Shown piece after piece: positions 45,906 through 54,733 of a stretch of 55,704 nucleotides of DNA; the first letter of the stretch is position 1, and every line of letters starts with the position of its first letter. The position numbers and the translations under genes were made by a program. This DNA is from an uncultured Pelagibacteraceae bacterium (GTDB lineage: Bacteria > Pseudomonadota > Alphaproteobacteria > Pelagibacterales > Pelagibacteraceae): NCBI GenBank assembly GCA_902587155.1, contig CACIKE010000002.1:122501-178204 (forward strand), read 5' to 3'. Under the pieces are notes generated by a model. That model saw only the letters and a program-made list of their open reading frames with translations, did not search any database and was not told the DNA's origin.

Positions 45906-46901
45906 ATGACTAATATTTATTTTGTATTATTTATAATTTTGGCATTACTGTATCTATATTTTTCAAAAAAATTAATTGCTAAAAATATTGATAAGCCTCA
46001 TCAAAAATTTGCAACAGATTTTATCCCACCACTATTAGGTGGATATTTTTTAATTTTAGTAATTTTATTTGATATTCAATTAAGCTGGATGCAAAAAATA
46101 CTTTTTTTCTCAATCTTTTTACTTGGTACATCCTCAGATTTTAAAATTATTAATTCACCTAATATTAGATTGATATTACAAACTTCTATAGTTTTATTTT
46201 TCATAAATTTATCAAATTTAAGTTTACAAGATACTAGAATTGATTTTTTAGATTTTTTGCTAAAAAATTTCCTATTTAATTTATTTTTTTGCACCTTTTG
46301 TGTAACAATCTTAATAAACGGATCCAATTTTATTGATGGATTAAATGGCCTTGTTACAGGATATTATATAATAGTTTTTTTAATTTTGCATAGTATTGGA
46401 ATTTCTTATGAATTTGTAGACAATGAGTTACCTAAATTTTTAATTTTTGTATTAACACTGTTGTTTATATTAAATTTATTTAACAAGATTTATTTAGGTG
46501 ATAGTGGATCATATTTAATAGGTTTTTTTACAGGGACATTTCTTATTAGTATTTACTCAAATAACTCTTATTTATCACCTTTTTTTATAATTTTATTGAT
46601 TTGGTACCCTTGCTTTGAAAATTTGTTTTCTCTTACTAGAAAGTTTAATTCTAATGTATCCCCGTATAAACCTGATAATTTTCATTTACATCAATTAATT
46701 TTAGATAAAGTTTTAGAAAAAACTGAATTACAAAAAAATAAGGCAAATAACCTTACATCTTTTTTTATATTAACTTATAATTTTTTGGTTATTTTCATCG
46801 CGTCATTTAATTATTCAAATACAAAATTTCAAATATTTATTTTATTTTTCAACATATTATTCTATTTAACGATTTACTTTCTTTTGAAAAAAAAGAGTTA
46901 G
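45906..46901 (+). CDS. WecA/MraY-family initiating phosphoglycosyl transferase
   Basis: The 331-residue polytopic membrane protein (about 10 segments) has motifs of the polyprenyl-phosphate N-acetylhexosamine-1-phosphate transferase family: 'KPHQKFATDFIPPLLGGY' near the N-terminus, 'NGSNFIDGLNGLV' (about 138-150, catalytic Asp region), 'IYLGDSGSYLIGFF' (about 196-209) and the cytoplasmic His motif 'NFHLHQLI'. It loads the first sugar phosphate onto undecaprenyl phosphate. It is the likely start point of glycan assembly. Its stop overlaps the convergent minus-strand gene by 4 bases. Confidence 0.93.
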   Translation: MTNIYFVLFIILALLYLYFSKKLIAKNIDKPHQKFATDFIPPLLGGYFLILVILFDIQLSWMQKILFFSIFLLGTSSDFKIINSPNIRLILQTSIVLFFINLSNLSLQDTRIDFLDFLLKNFLFNLFFCTFCVTILINGSNFIDGLNGLVTGYYIIVFLILHSIGISYEFVDNELPKFLIFVLTLLFILNLFNKIYLGDSGSYLIGFFTGTFLISIYSNNSYLSPFFIILLIWYPCFENLFSLTRKFNSNVSPYKPDNFHLHQLILDKVLEKTELQKNKANNLTSFFILTYNFLVIFIASFNYSNTKFQIFILFFNILFYLTIYFLLKKKS

Positions 46902-48109
46902 AAATTTTTTTTTTTAGCTAAAAAATTCTGAACAAAGATATTAAAAAATTTAGATAATTCATGTAAGACTAATATAAATAATGATAATTTACTAATATGA
47001 TTTAAAATTCCAATATACATAAAATCATTTTGACTATACGCAATTGTATAAAATGCTAAAAAATTTGTAGAAAGCAAGATTAATATAAGGATTAATTTTT
47101 TTATTAAATTTATGTTATCTGTCAAGTAAGGTATGGTCATAATTAAAAATATTAACCTATAATCAAAACTTGAAAAAAAAATAAATGAGCAACAGTAAAT
47201 GCTTGAACCAGCCAAAAATAATTTATTTTTTAAGTTGATAAAATCTACAGTCCTTTTTTTTTTATTTTTAATTAAAAAAAATAAAAATAATAATAAAGAA
47301 AAAAACAAAATAAAAAAGTAACCTATAATAAAATAAAGATTATTCATTTCGATATTATTTAATCCGACTCTCTCTAGACTTTTAAAAAATCCTAAAATTA
47401 TTGGTCTTATTCCAAAAGTAAGCCCAGTATTAAAAGTGGAGTGAGTGTTATAAAAAAAATATTTTAAATCACTTAATAATATAAAGAATACTAATAATAT
47501 GCCTAAGATCGATAAAAATACTTTTTTCTTATTTTCAAAATTAATGACAAAACTAAAAATAGGGAAGAGTTTTAAAATTGAGGCAGTTACAAGAATTAAT
47601 AAGCTTAAAAAGAATTTTTTTTGAATACATGCTATAAAAACTAAAGAAAAAATTAATAAATCAGTATTTCCTCGTTCTAATGCTAAAATACTGGAGGCAG
47701 AAAAAGCTGCCAAAATTACTAAAATTTTACCAATTATATTTTCTGTTAATTCAATTATTTGAATAACACAAAAAATAAATAAACTAATGTAAAGAAAAAC
47801 AAATATCTTAAAATTTATTTCATTTATCAAATTTAAATATTTAGATATATAAAACCATATTATTGGAAGATTAAAAGGTCTTTTCCAAGGATCGTATTCG
47901 TGATTAATATAAGGATCCAAACCTTTTTCAATTGTTAATGGTAATGCTTGATAACTCCTAAAATCAGCAAATGATGGCGTAAGGTGGTCAATATTATAGA
48001 AACTAAAAATTTTCAAAAAAAAATTTGTGTCTGAAAATAGAACAATTGATCCAGATAATGTTGTAATAATTAAAACTTTAAAAATTGATTTTGTATTTAA
48101 AAAAATCAT
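46898..48109 (-). CDS. GT87/DUF2029-like polyprenyl-dependent membrane glycosyltransferase
   Basis: The 403-residue membrane protein has roughly 10 hydrophobic segments and a first extracytoplasmic loop with acidic and aromatic residues ('DFRSYQALPL'). It also has 'RPFNLPIIWFYIS' and 'ALERGNTDLLIFSLVF', the latter typical of GT87-type GT-C proteins. These use polyprenyl-phosphate sugars outside the membrane. A Dpm-like GT2 that could make such a donor lies right upstream on the other strand at 48159. It is a lone minus-strand gene, tail to tail with the WecA-like gene. Confidence 0.75.
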   Translation of the reverse strand: MIFLNTKSIFKVLIITTLSGSIVLFSDTNFFLKIFSFYNIDHLTPSFADFRSYQALPLTIEKGLDPYINHEYDPWKRPFNLPIIWFYISKYLNLINEINFKIFVFLYISLFIFCVIQIIELTENIIGKILVILAAFSASSILALERGNTDLLIFSLVFIACIQKKFFLSLLILVTASILKLFPIFSFVINFENKKKVFLSILGILLVFFILLSDLKYFFYNTHSTFNTGLTFGIRPIILGFFKSLERVGLNNIEMNNLYFIIGYFFILFFSLLLFLFFLIKNKKKRTVDFINLKNKLFLAGSSIYCCSFIFFSSFDYRLIFLIMTIPYLTDNINLIKKLILILILLSTNFLAFYTIAYSQNDFMYIGILNHISKLSLFILVLHELSKFFNIFVQNFLAKKKNF

Positions 48110-48158
48110 CCAAATAATAAATTAGTTTTTTTTATATGAATATATATATTGTAAAAGT

Positions 48159-48863
48159 ATGATTTTTCCGAGTTTTTCCATAATCATTCCAATATTTAAT
48201 GAAAAAAAAAATATTGTTGGTTTATTAAAAAAAATAATACCATTAATGAGAGGTTTAAAATATGAAATAATTATAATAGATGATAGTTCTACTGATGGAT
48301 CTCAAAATGTTATTGAAAAATTCATTGAAAACAAAAGGTACATTAAATTAATAAAAAGAACTAAATATCCCAGAGATCTATCTTTGTCATGTATTGAAGG
48401 ATTTGAAAAAAGTAAAAATAAATTGATTTTAGTAATGGACGGAGATGGTCAACATCATCCAAAATATATAAAGCGAATGGTAAAAAAAATGAGGAATCAA
48501 AATATAGACTTTGTTATTGGAACAAGAAATTTATTCTCAGTCAAATTTGAAGGATTAAGTTTTTTAAGAAAAACAAGTTCTCAATTAATAATAATTTTGA
48601 TTAATTTTCTATTTGGGAACATTACGAAAGATCCAATGAGTGGTTTCTTTATTTTTAGAAAAAAAATTTATTTAGAAAATAAACATAAACTTTTTAAAAA
48701 AGGATATAAAATTTTATTTGATTTAATCACTTCTAAAAAAAATCTAAGTATTTCAGATATAGATATTAAATTTCTCCGTAGAAATAAGGGCCAAAGTAAG
48801 ATGAGTTTTAAAATTATATTTATTCTTGTTTTTCAAATAATTTTTAAATTAGTTAAAAAATAA
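48159..48863 (+). CDS. Dolichol-phosphate mannosyltransferase-like GT2
   Basis: The 234-residue protein has 'FSIIIPIFNEKKNIVGLL' (6-23), 'EIIIIDDSSTDGSQNVI' (about 36-52), 'LVMDGDGQHHPKYI' as its DxD region and 'KDPMSGFFIFRK', all typical of the Dpm/polyprenyl-phosphate sugar synthase group (single-domain form). It would make a polyprenyl-phosphate hexose used by GT-C enzymes such as the divergently encoded gene at 46898. A weakly hydrophobic C-terminus ends the protein. It is followed after 1 base by a GT4 gene. Confidence 0.9.
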   Translation: MIFPSFSIIIPIFNEKKNIVGLLKKIIPLMRGLKYEIIIIDDSSTDGSQNVIEKFIENKRYIKLIKRTKYPRDLSLSCIEGFEKSKNKLILVMDGDGQHHPKYIKRMVKKMRNQNIDFVIGTRNLFSVKFEGLSFLRKTSSQLIIILINFLFGNITKDPMSGFFIFRKKIYLENKHKLFKKGYKILFDLITSKKNLSISDIDIKFLRRNKGQSKMSFKIIFILVFQIIFKLVKK

Positions 48864-48864
48864 G

Positions 48865-49977
48865 ATGAGAAAAAAAATTATATTTTTTCATCCCTATTCA
48901 GTTTATGGTGGAGCAGATCTCTCAATATCAAAACTTATAGATACCACACCAAATGAATATGAAATTGATTTTTTAACTTTTTCCAAAAATCCAAAGATTA
49001 GATTTTACACAAAAAGAAAAATGAAAATTAAGAGGATAAAAAAAATTAATTTTATATTTTCAATTTTTGAATTAAGAAAATTATTAAAAAAAGAGCTCAA
49101 AATTTTTGATAAGATTATATTATTATCTAACCAAAACTTTGCAAATATTTTATCCTTAATTTCTAGCATTAACCTAAAAAAAATAAAAAATATATCATTT
49201 GAAAGAAATCATATTTCTGAATTTGATCATTCAGATAAATGGATTACATTTTTTAAAAATATAATTATCAAATTTTTAATTAAAATATGCTACAGATATT
49301 CAGATATTTTAATAGGAAATAGTAAAGAGCTCTGTAAAGATTTACAAAAATATTGCGATAAAAAAGTTTTAAATTTATATAATTTTTATAAGTTTAATGA
49401 GATAAGAAAAAAATCGAATTTTAAAAAAAGAAATATTAAATTCAAAAATAATATTATTATTAATGTTGGAAGGTTAGTTGATCAAAAAAATCAAATTCTC
49501 TTATTGAAAAGTTTTAAGATTTTAAACAATAAAAATAAAAAAGTAAATTTACTATTAATAGGAGATGGAAATAAGAAAAAAGATTTTAAAAATTATATAA
49601 TTAAAAATAAATTAAATAGAAATGTTCAAATTATAAGTGGTGTTAAAAATTCTTTACCTTATATTAAGAAAGCAGATTTATACGTTTCAACATCAAAGTA
49701 TGAAGGATTCCCAAATGTAATAATTGAGTCATTAACCCTCAATGTGCCAATCATTTCTACATATTATAAGTCAGGATTAACAGAAATAATACTTAATGGA
49801 AAAGGAGGTGATTTAATTAAAAATAATAATCCATCAAAAATAGCAAAAAGAATACTTTTGTTTTTCAGTAAAAAAAGTTTTTTAATGAAAAAAACTGTTT
49901 TATCTCAAAAAAAACTACAAAGATTTAATTATGAAATTGGAAGAAAAAATTTCCAAAAAATAATTAATAACCTATAG
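48865..49977 (+). CDS. Family 4 (GT-B) glycosyltransferase
   Basis: The 370-residue protein starts 'IIFFHPYSVYGGADLSISKL' and has 'IINVGRLVDQKNQILLLKSF', 'LLIGDGNKKKDF', 'YVSTSKYEGFPNVIIESL' (E-x7-E region) and a 'YKSGLTEIILNGKGGDL' block shared with the GT4 at 44042. Its stop overlaps the convergent minus-strand GT4 by 6 bases. Donor unknown. Confidence 0.93.
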   Translation: MRKKIIFFHPYSVYGGADLSISKLIDTTPNEYEIDFLTFSKNPKIRFYTKRKMKIKRIKKINFIFSIFELRKLLKKELKIFDKIILLSNQNFANILSLISSINLKKIKNISFERNHISEFDHSDKWITFFKNIIIKFLIKICYRYSDILIGNSKELCKDLQKYCDKKVLNLYNFYKFNEIRKKSNFKKRNIKFKNNIIINVGRLVDQKNQILLLKSFKILNNKNKKVNLLLIGDGNKKKDFKNYIIKNKLNRNVQIISGVKNSLPYIKKADLYVSTSKYEGFPNVIIESLTLNVPIISTYYKSGLTEIILNGKGGDLIKNNNPSKIAKRILLFFSKKSFLMKKTVLSQKKLQRFNYEIGRKNFQKIINNL

Positions 49978-51114
49978 AATAGTTTTTGTTAAAGCTAAGT
50001 AATGATTAATTAAAGTAAATTTTTTAATATCTTTTTTCATTTTTATTTTTATATTGAGTTTTTCAATTTCATTCGACCTAATTAAATTTTCAAAACTATC
50101 AATAAAACTTTTTTTGTTGTTACTTTGAAATACAAAACTATTAATCCTATCTTTTAATAATTCTTTTGGTCCAGTCTCACAATTTGAGGAAAGAATAACC
50201 GTGTTGTTCATAGCGGCCTCAATTATAACGAATCCTGGATCTTCCCATAAAGAAGATAATACAAAGCAAAATGAATTTTGAAGATATTCATTAATATTCT
50301 TTTTATGTCCATGCAAGAAAACCTTACTGTTTAAATTTTTGGAGTTAATCAGCTTTTTCAAATTTTCTTTTTGATCACCATCTCCAAGAATATGTAAAGA
50401 AAGTGTTTTATAATTTTTTTCTAGACTAGAGAAACAATCAATTAAAAATGAAAAGTTTTTCTGTTTTGTAAGTCTACCGATTGCTATAATTTTATTTTCA
50501 TTATTTAAATTTTCTTTAATTTCTTTTTTTGAAATCCTAAAGTTTTCTAAATTTATTATTGGGTCAAATAAAACCTCTATTTTTTCTTTTGAAAAAATTT
50601 TATTATTTATTAATTCATCAGCCATCGAAGATGTTGGTGTGGTCACTTTGTAAATTTTATTAGAAATAATTTTCCATAAAAATTTTCTTAAAATATTTAA
50701 TCTTGGTTTGCCTGAGATTCTCAAAATAAATTTAGTTTCAAAATTAAAGAAATATAAGAGAATAAGTGGAAGAGCAGTATTTAAATGAATTATGAAATAT
50801 TCTGGTTTATTTTTTTTCAGCATATTTAGCAAAGGAATGAAACTTATTAAAAAAATACAGAAAAAAGAAATTCTACTTAAAAAAAAACCTTTATCTGAAA
50901 AATTTAAAGAAAATTTAAATTTAAAAAGATTTAAAAAAACTAATTTATAATTTTGATAATTTTTTTGATAATCAGACCATTCATTAAATAAACTTATGAT
51001 TGTTGGTTCAATAGTTCCTTTGGAATATTTTTTGAGCGAAATTGCAGAGTTGATTACAGCAATAGGTGTTGCTATTTTAGAAATAAATGGAGCCCAATAA
51101 AATACTTTGATCAT
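49972..51114 (-). CDS. Family 4 (GT-B) glycosyltransferase (minus strand)
   Basis: The 380-residue protein has the GT4 C-terminal core: 'IIAIGRLTKQKNFSFLIDCF', 'LHILGDGDQKENLKKL', 'VFLHGHKKNINEYLQNS', 'VLSSLWEDPGFVIIEAA' and 'CETGPKELL'. The N-terminus is more hydrophobic than in the other GT4s, with a segment around 80-100 and another at 110-120, fitting membrane association. It is a lone minus-strand gene sharing a 30-base divergent region with the FkbM gene. Confidence 0.92.
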   Translation of the reverse strand: MIKVFYWAPFISKIATPIAVINSAISLKKYSKGTIEPTIISLFNEWSDYQKNYQNYKLVFLNLFKFKFSLNFSDKGFFLSRISFFCIFLISFIPLLNMLKKNKPEYFIIHLNTALPLILLYFFNFETKFILRISGKPRLNILRKFLWKIISNKIYKVTTPTSSMADELINNKIFSKEKIEVLFDPIINLENFRISKKEIKENLNNENKIIAIGRLTKQKNFSFLIDCFSSLEKNYKTLSLHILGDGDQKENLKKLINSKNLNSKVFLHGHKKNINEYLQNSFCFVLSSLWEDPGFVIIEAAMNNTVILSSNCETGPKELLKDRINSFVFQSNNKKSFIDSFENLIRSNEIEKLNIKIKMKKDIKKFTLINHYLALTKTIL

Positions 51115-51144
51115 AAATTAAATTAATATAATTAATATTAATAC

Positions 51145-51936
51145 ATGATTAAATATTACAATTATATAATTTATATAATTTCTCTTTTTTTATCTAAGTT
51201 GTTCATATACAAAAAAGTTGGAATATATAATTTATTTATAAAATTATCATTTGGTAATTTTAAATATTCTATTTATGGAGTTAAGTTATCAAATAAGGAT
51301 AAAAAAGATAATACCTATAGATACTGCATAGGTGGTGCCTATGGAAATAATTATGCTGAATATCTCAAGTTTTATAAAAGTAATTTTATATTCTTAGACA
51401 TTGGTTCAAATATTGGACTATATTCTTGCATTGCCTCAAGAAATAAAAATTGCAAATATATTTACTCCTTTGAGCCTGTTAAAAAATTATGCAATGAAAT
51501 TTATAAAAATTTTAAATTAAATGGTGTAAAAGGAAAAGTCTTAAAACTTGGTATTAGTAAAAAAAATGGATTACAAAATATTTATTTTAGGCCTGAACAC
51601 ACAGGAATGTCATCTTTAATCAAAAAAAAAAATAAAGATTTTTCAAAGATTTTAAAATGTAGATTTGTTAATAGCAAAGGTTTGAATAAGATTATTAAAA
51701 ATAAAACACGTAATTATTTGGTTAAAATTGATGTGGAGGGACTAGAAAAAATTGTTTTAAAAGAATTAGCAAAAACCAAGTTTTTTAAATTTGTAAATAG
51801 TTTATTAATAGAAATAAATAATTCTGATGATATTGAGAAAATAAACAAAATGCTGAAAAAAAAAAATTTTTATTTGTTTAAAGATTTTAAATCTAATCTT
51901 ACAAATGATTACCTATTTATTAGAAATGAAATTTAA
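51145..51936 (+). CDS. FkbM-family methyltransferase
   Basis: The 263-residue protein has 'IFLDIGSNIGLYSCIA' (about 80-95, SAM loop), 'IYSFEPVKKLCNEIYKN' (about 107-123) and 'VKIDVEGLEKIVLKEL' (about 189-204), the ordered motifs of the FkbM family. It adds a methyl group to a sugar or lipid-linked intermediate. The first 30 residues are partly hydrophobic, suggesting membrane contact. Its end overlaps the next gene by 11 bases with the start I prefer there. Confidence 0.92.
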   Translation: MIKYYNYIIYIISLFLSKLFIYKKVGIYNLFIKLSFGNFKYSIYGVKLSNKDKKDNTYRYCIGGAYGNNYAEYLKFYKSNFIFLDIGSNIGLYSCIASRNKNCKYIYSFEPVKKLCNEIYKNFKLNGVKGKVLKLGISKKNGLQNIYFRPEHTGMSSLIKKKNKDFSKILKCRFVNSKGLNKIIKNKTRNYLVKIDVEGLEKIVLKELAKTKFFKFVNSLLIEINNSDDIEKINKMLKKKNFYLFKDFKSNLTNDYLFIRNEI

Positions 51937-52657
51937 AAATTTAAATATTAATTATAAAAAACCAAAAGGAATAGTTTTAATTTTATTTATCTTGTTTATG
52001 ACTATTTTAGTGAGTTTTGATTTTTTTAAAAATGTATTTAGCATTATTAAATATAACAAAGATGAGAGGATAATTAGAAATTCAAAATTTTGTGAAGGAG
52101 ACTCTCAAGGTTTCGTTAGTTATTTAAATAAAAACTACAATTTTGGAACAAACCCAATTTTACTCAATAATACAATTTCTCCTCTTTCCGACTGGATCTA
52201 TTTTGATTTTAAAAAAGAGCAAAGCAAGAGTGAGTTAATATTACTAAACTATGAAGAAACTCAAACTATTAAAACTGAATTTAAAAATTCTAGATTTATA
52301 GCTCGAAAATTACCCCCTTTGCTTAGAGAAATAAAAGGGATTAATATTTCCTTTGAAGATGAGCTAAACATAGATAAAACTTTTGTGGTAAATCTATATA
52401 AAGTTCAAAATAAAAAAAAAGAAAATCTGACTTCCAATCAAGTTTTGTTAAAAAAAGGTCTTAATAATAAATTCATTGATTTATCATTGAATGACTCTGA
52501 GGGCAGAAAATTAAGAAGTTATGAGATTGAGATTAAACCTTTTAAAAAAGGTATGATAAAAAATGTAAATTTAATTATAAATAATCAAATTAAATTAAGC
52601 GATTACCAAATAATTGAGAAAAAACAGAATTGTTATTTTTTGAGAAAAAATGATTGA
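51926..52657 (+). CDS. Unknown protein with one membrane anchor and extracytoplasmic domain
   Basis: I do not recognise this 243-residue protein. After a short basic start it has one strong membrane segment (about residues 15-36) and then a soluble domain that should lie in the periplasm. It contains only two cysteines ('KFCEGDSQGF', near 60, and 'NCYFLRKND' at the end), which could form a disulfide. A start at 51905 would lengthen it by seven residues but deepen the overlap, so the ATG at 51926 is preferred. It overlaps the following polytopic gene by 8 bases. A partner role in glycan polymerisation or anchoring is possible. Confidence 0.55.
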   Translation: MKFKNLNINYKKPKGIVLILFILFMTILVSFDFFKNVFSIIKYNKDERIIRNSKFCEGDSQGFVSYLNKNYNFGTNPILLNNTISPLSDWIYFDFKKEQSKSELILLNYEETQTIKTEFKNSRFIARKLPPLLREIKGINISFEDELNIDKTFVVNLYKVQNKKKENLTSNQVLLKKGLNNKFIDLSLNDSEGRKLRSYEIEIKPFKKGMIKNVNLIINNQIKLSDYQIIEKKQNCYFLRKND

Positions 52658-53933
52658 AATTATTAATATTATATTGTTTCCATTAGCACTAATAATATTT
52701 TTTCAGAACCATCTATTCGCTAAATTACTAAAAAAAAGATTTGGAAAAGAAAATAGTCATTTTGACTATTATATATTGAATTTATTTATTATTTTAAATT
52801 TGATATTGTTAGTCTCATTATTTAATTTTGATATTGAATTTACTATAATAATAATCTCAATATATTTTATCTTAGTTAATATTTTTAATTTTAATTTTAA
52901 AATTATTTCTAAATTTATTTTTAGTCTATTAATATTAATAATAATATTTCAAGTTTTAAGCATATATATTGTTGCTAACCCAGATTTAGGTTGGGATGGT
53001 AAATTTCATTGGTATAAAAAGGCTCTCAATTTTTACCAAAATATGGGTTTTGAAAACTTATCGAATTTACCTAAATATGAATATCCTCATTTTGGTGTAT
53101 ATTTGTGGGCATTTTTTTGGTCTATAAATCCATTAAACTTTGAATATTTTGGCAGGCTTTTCTATTTATTTCTCTATCTTTTATCAATATTTTCAATTGT
53201 AGATTTACTTAACAACAAAAATTTAAAATTAATTTTATTTATAACCTTATCGTTAATAACTTTTAATTTTAATCATTTTACAGGAAACCAAGACATATTG
53301 GTTTTTTCTTTTGTAATTTTTTTATCAAGATATTTATATCTAATTTACGAAAAGAAAGAGCAAACTTTATTTAATCTTATACTTTTTATATTAATCAATA
53401 ATATTATTCTATGGATTAAGTATGAATGTATAGTTTATGTAATATTATCTTATTCAATGTTGTTAATTTATAAATTGTTTAAAAAAGATTATAAGTATTT
53501 TCTCTTAATTTTTTTCTCATTTTTATTTACTTTAATTTTTAAATTGAGCATATCTCAATTTTATCAAATTAATCTGAATGCATCTTTTCAATTTTCTGGC
53601 GAATACGATTTATTTAAGTTATTTGATATAAACTTATTCTTTTATAAATTTTACATAATATTTAAATATTACTTTTTTTCTTTATTTAAGAATCCAGTAA
53701 TATTAATTGGATATATAAGTTTAGCTTTAATTCTATTACAAAAAATAAAAATATCATTAACAAATGTTTTTTTATTTATTTTATTCAATTTATCATCATT
53801 CTTAATATTTTATATAATACAAATAGATTTTGAATGGCATGTAGCTTATGGGATTGATAGACATATTTTACAATACTCAGGTTTTTCAATTTTGTTTCTA
53901 GTGGTTTTCTTTAACAAAATATTTAAAAATTAA
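52650..53933 (+). CDS. Polytopic membrane protein, possible GT-C transferase or polymerase
   Basis: The 427-residue protein has about 10 membrane segments and one long extracytoplasmic loop after segment 4 containing 'NPDLGWDGKFHWYKKA' (near 109-124), acidic and aromatic residues of the kind seen in GT-C active sites. The later 'HFTGNQDILVFS' recalls the 'GNQD/NTD' segment of GT-C proteins. No family is certain. It is coupled by overlap to the anchored protein before it and by a one-base overlap to the GT2 after it. It could be the glycan polymerase (Wzy role) or a side-chain transferase. Confidence 0.55.
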   Translation: MIEIINIILFPLALIIFFQNHLFAKLLKKRFGKENSHFDYYILNLFIILNLILLVSLFNFDIEFTIIIISIYFILVNIFNFNFKIISKFIFSLLILIIIFQVLSIYIVANPDLGWDGKFHWYKKALNFYQNMGFENLSNLPKYEYPHFGVYLWAFFWSINPLNFEYFGRLFYLFLYLLSIFSIVDLLNNKNLKLILFITLSLITFNFNHFTGNQDILVFSFVIFLSRYLYLIYEKKEQTLFNLILFILINNIILWIKYECIVYVILSYSMLLIYKLFKKDYKYFLLIFFSFLFTLIFKLSISQFYQINLNASFQFSGEYDLFKLFDINLFFYKFYIIFKYYFFSLFKNPVILIGYISLALILLQKIKISLTNVFLFILFNLSSFLIFYIIQIDFEWHVAYGIDRHILQYSGFSILFLVVFFNKIFKN

Positions 53934-54733
53934 TGGAAAAAAAAAGACCCTTAGTCAGTATAATAATAACCAATTTTAATAAAGAAAAATATATCTATCA
54001 GACAATTAAATCTGCAATAAATCAAAAATATAAAAAATCTGAAGTAATAGTTATTGATAATTTTTCAAGTGATAATTCATGTAAGATTATTTCGAAATTT
54101 AAAAATGTTAAATTACTTTTCAATAATCAAAAAAAGACAGGGGCTTTAAATCAAATTAAATCGATTGAAATTGGTCTAAAAAATTGTAGAGGAAGTATAA
54201 TTTGTTTACTAGATGGAGACGATATATTTGATAAAAACAAAGTTTCTCAAGTAGTAAATTATTTTGTTAATAACTCAAATTATAACGCAGTGCTAGATTT
54301 ACCAATTATTTTTACAAACATAAATAAATCTACTAATTTCAAATATGATAAAAAAAGAAAAACAAAATCATCAATATGGCCAACAACATTTCCTACCAGT
54401 ACAATAAGTGTTAGAAAAGATTATCTTAGAAAATGTATTAAAGTTTTCAAAAAAAATAAATTTGAAAACTTAGAAATAGATTTTAGATTATGTTGCTTAT
54501 TTTCTATTATTGGAAATAATTATAATATACTTCGTAAAAAATTGACTTATTACAGACAAGTAGAAGATGGAATAATGTCAAATTATAAGAAATTTGGAAA
54601 AAATTGGTGGATTAAAAGATCTGAGGCTTTTAACTTTTTTTTTTATTCAAAAAAAAAATATAAAAGACAATATTCATTTTCTTTAGACTTTTTTGTGACA
54701 AAAATAATTTCAAAAATTTTAAAATGGACTTAA
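53933..54733 (+). CDS. Family 2 glycosyltransferase
   Basis: The 266-residue protein starts 'PLVSIIITNFNKEKYIYQTI' and has 'VIVIDNFSSDNSCKII', 'CLLDGDDIFDKNKV' as its metal motif, and 'FPTSTISVRKDYL'. The core is normal for a GT-A enzyme. Its ATG overlaps the previous stop by one base and its stop overlaps the last gene by 10 bases, which places it in a tight unit with two membrane proteins. Confidence 0.92.
   Translation: MEKKRPLVSIIITNFNKEKYIYQTIKSAINQKYKKSEVIVIDNFSSDNSCKIISKFKNVKLLFNNQKKTGALNQIKSIEIGLKNCRGSIICLLDGDDIFDKNKVSQVVNYFVNNSNYNAVLDLPIIFTNINKSTNFKYDKKRKTKSSIWPTTFPTSTISVRKDYLRKCIKVFKKNKFENLEIDFRLCCLFSIIGNNYNILRKKLTYYRQVEDGIMSNYKKFGKNWWIKRSEAFNFFFYSKKKYKRQYSFSLDFFVTKIISKILKWT

Noticed and set aside
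51905..51925. Upstream ATG for the anchored unknown protein
   Set aside because: It deepens the overlap with the FkbM gene to 32 bases; the ATG at 51926 gives 11 bases and a cleaner N-terminus before the membrane segment.
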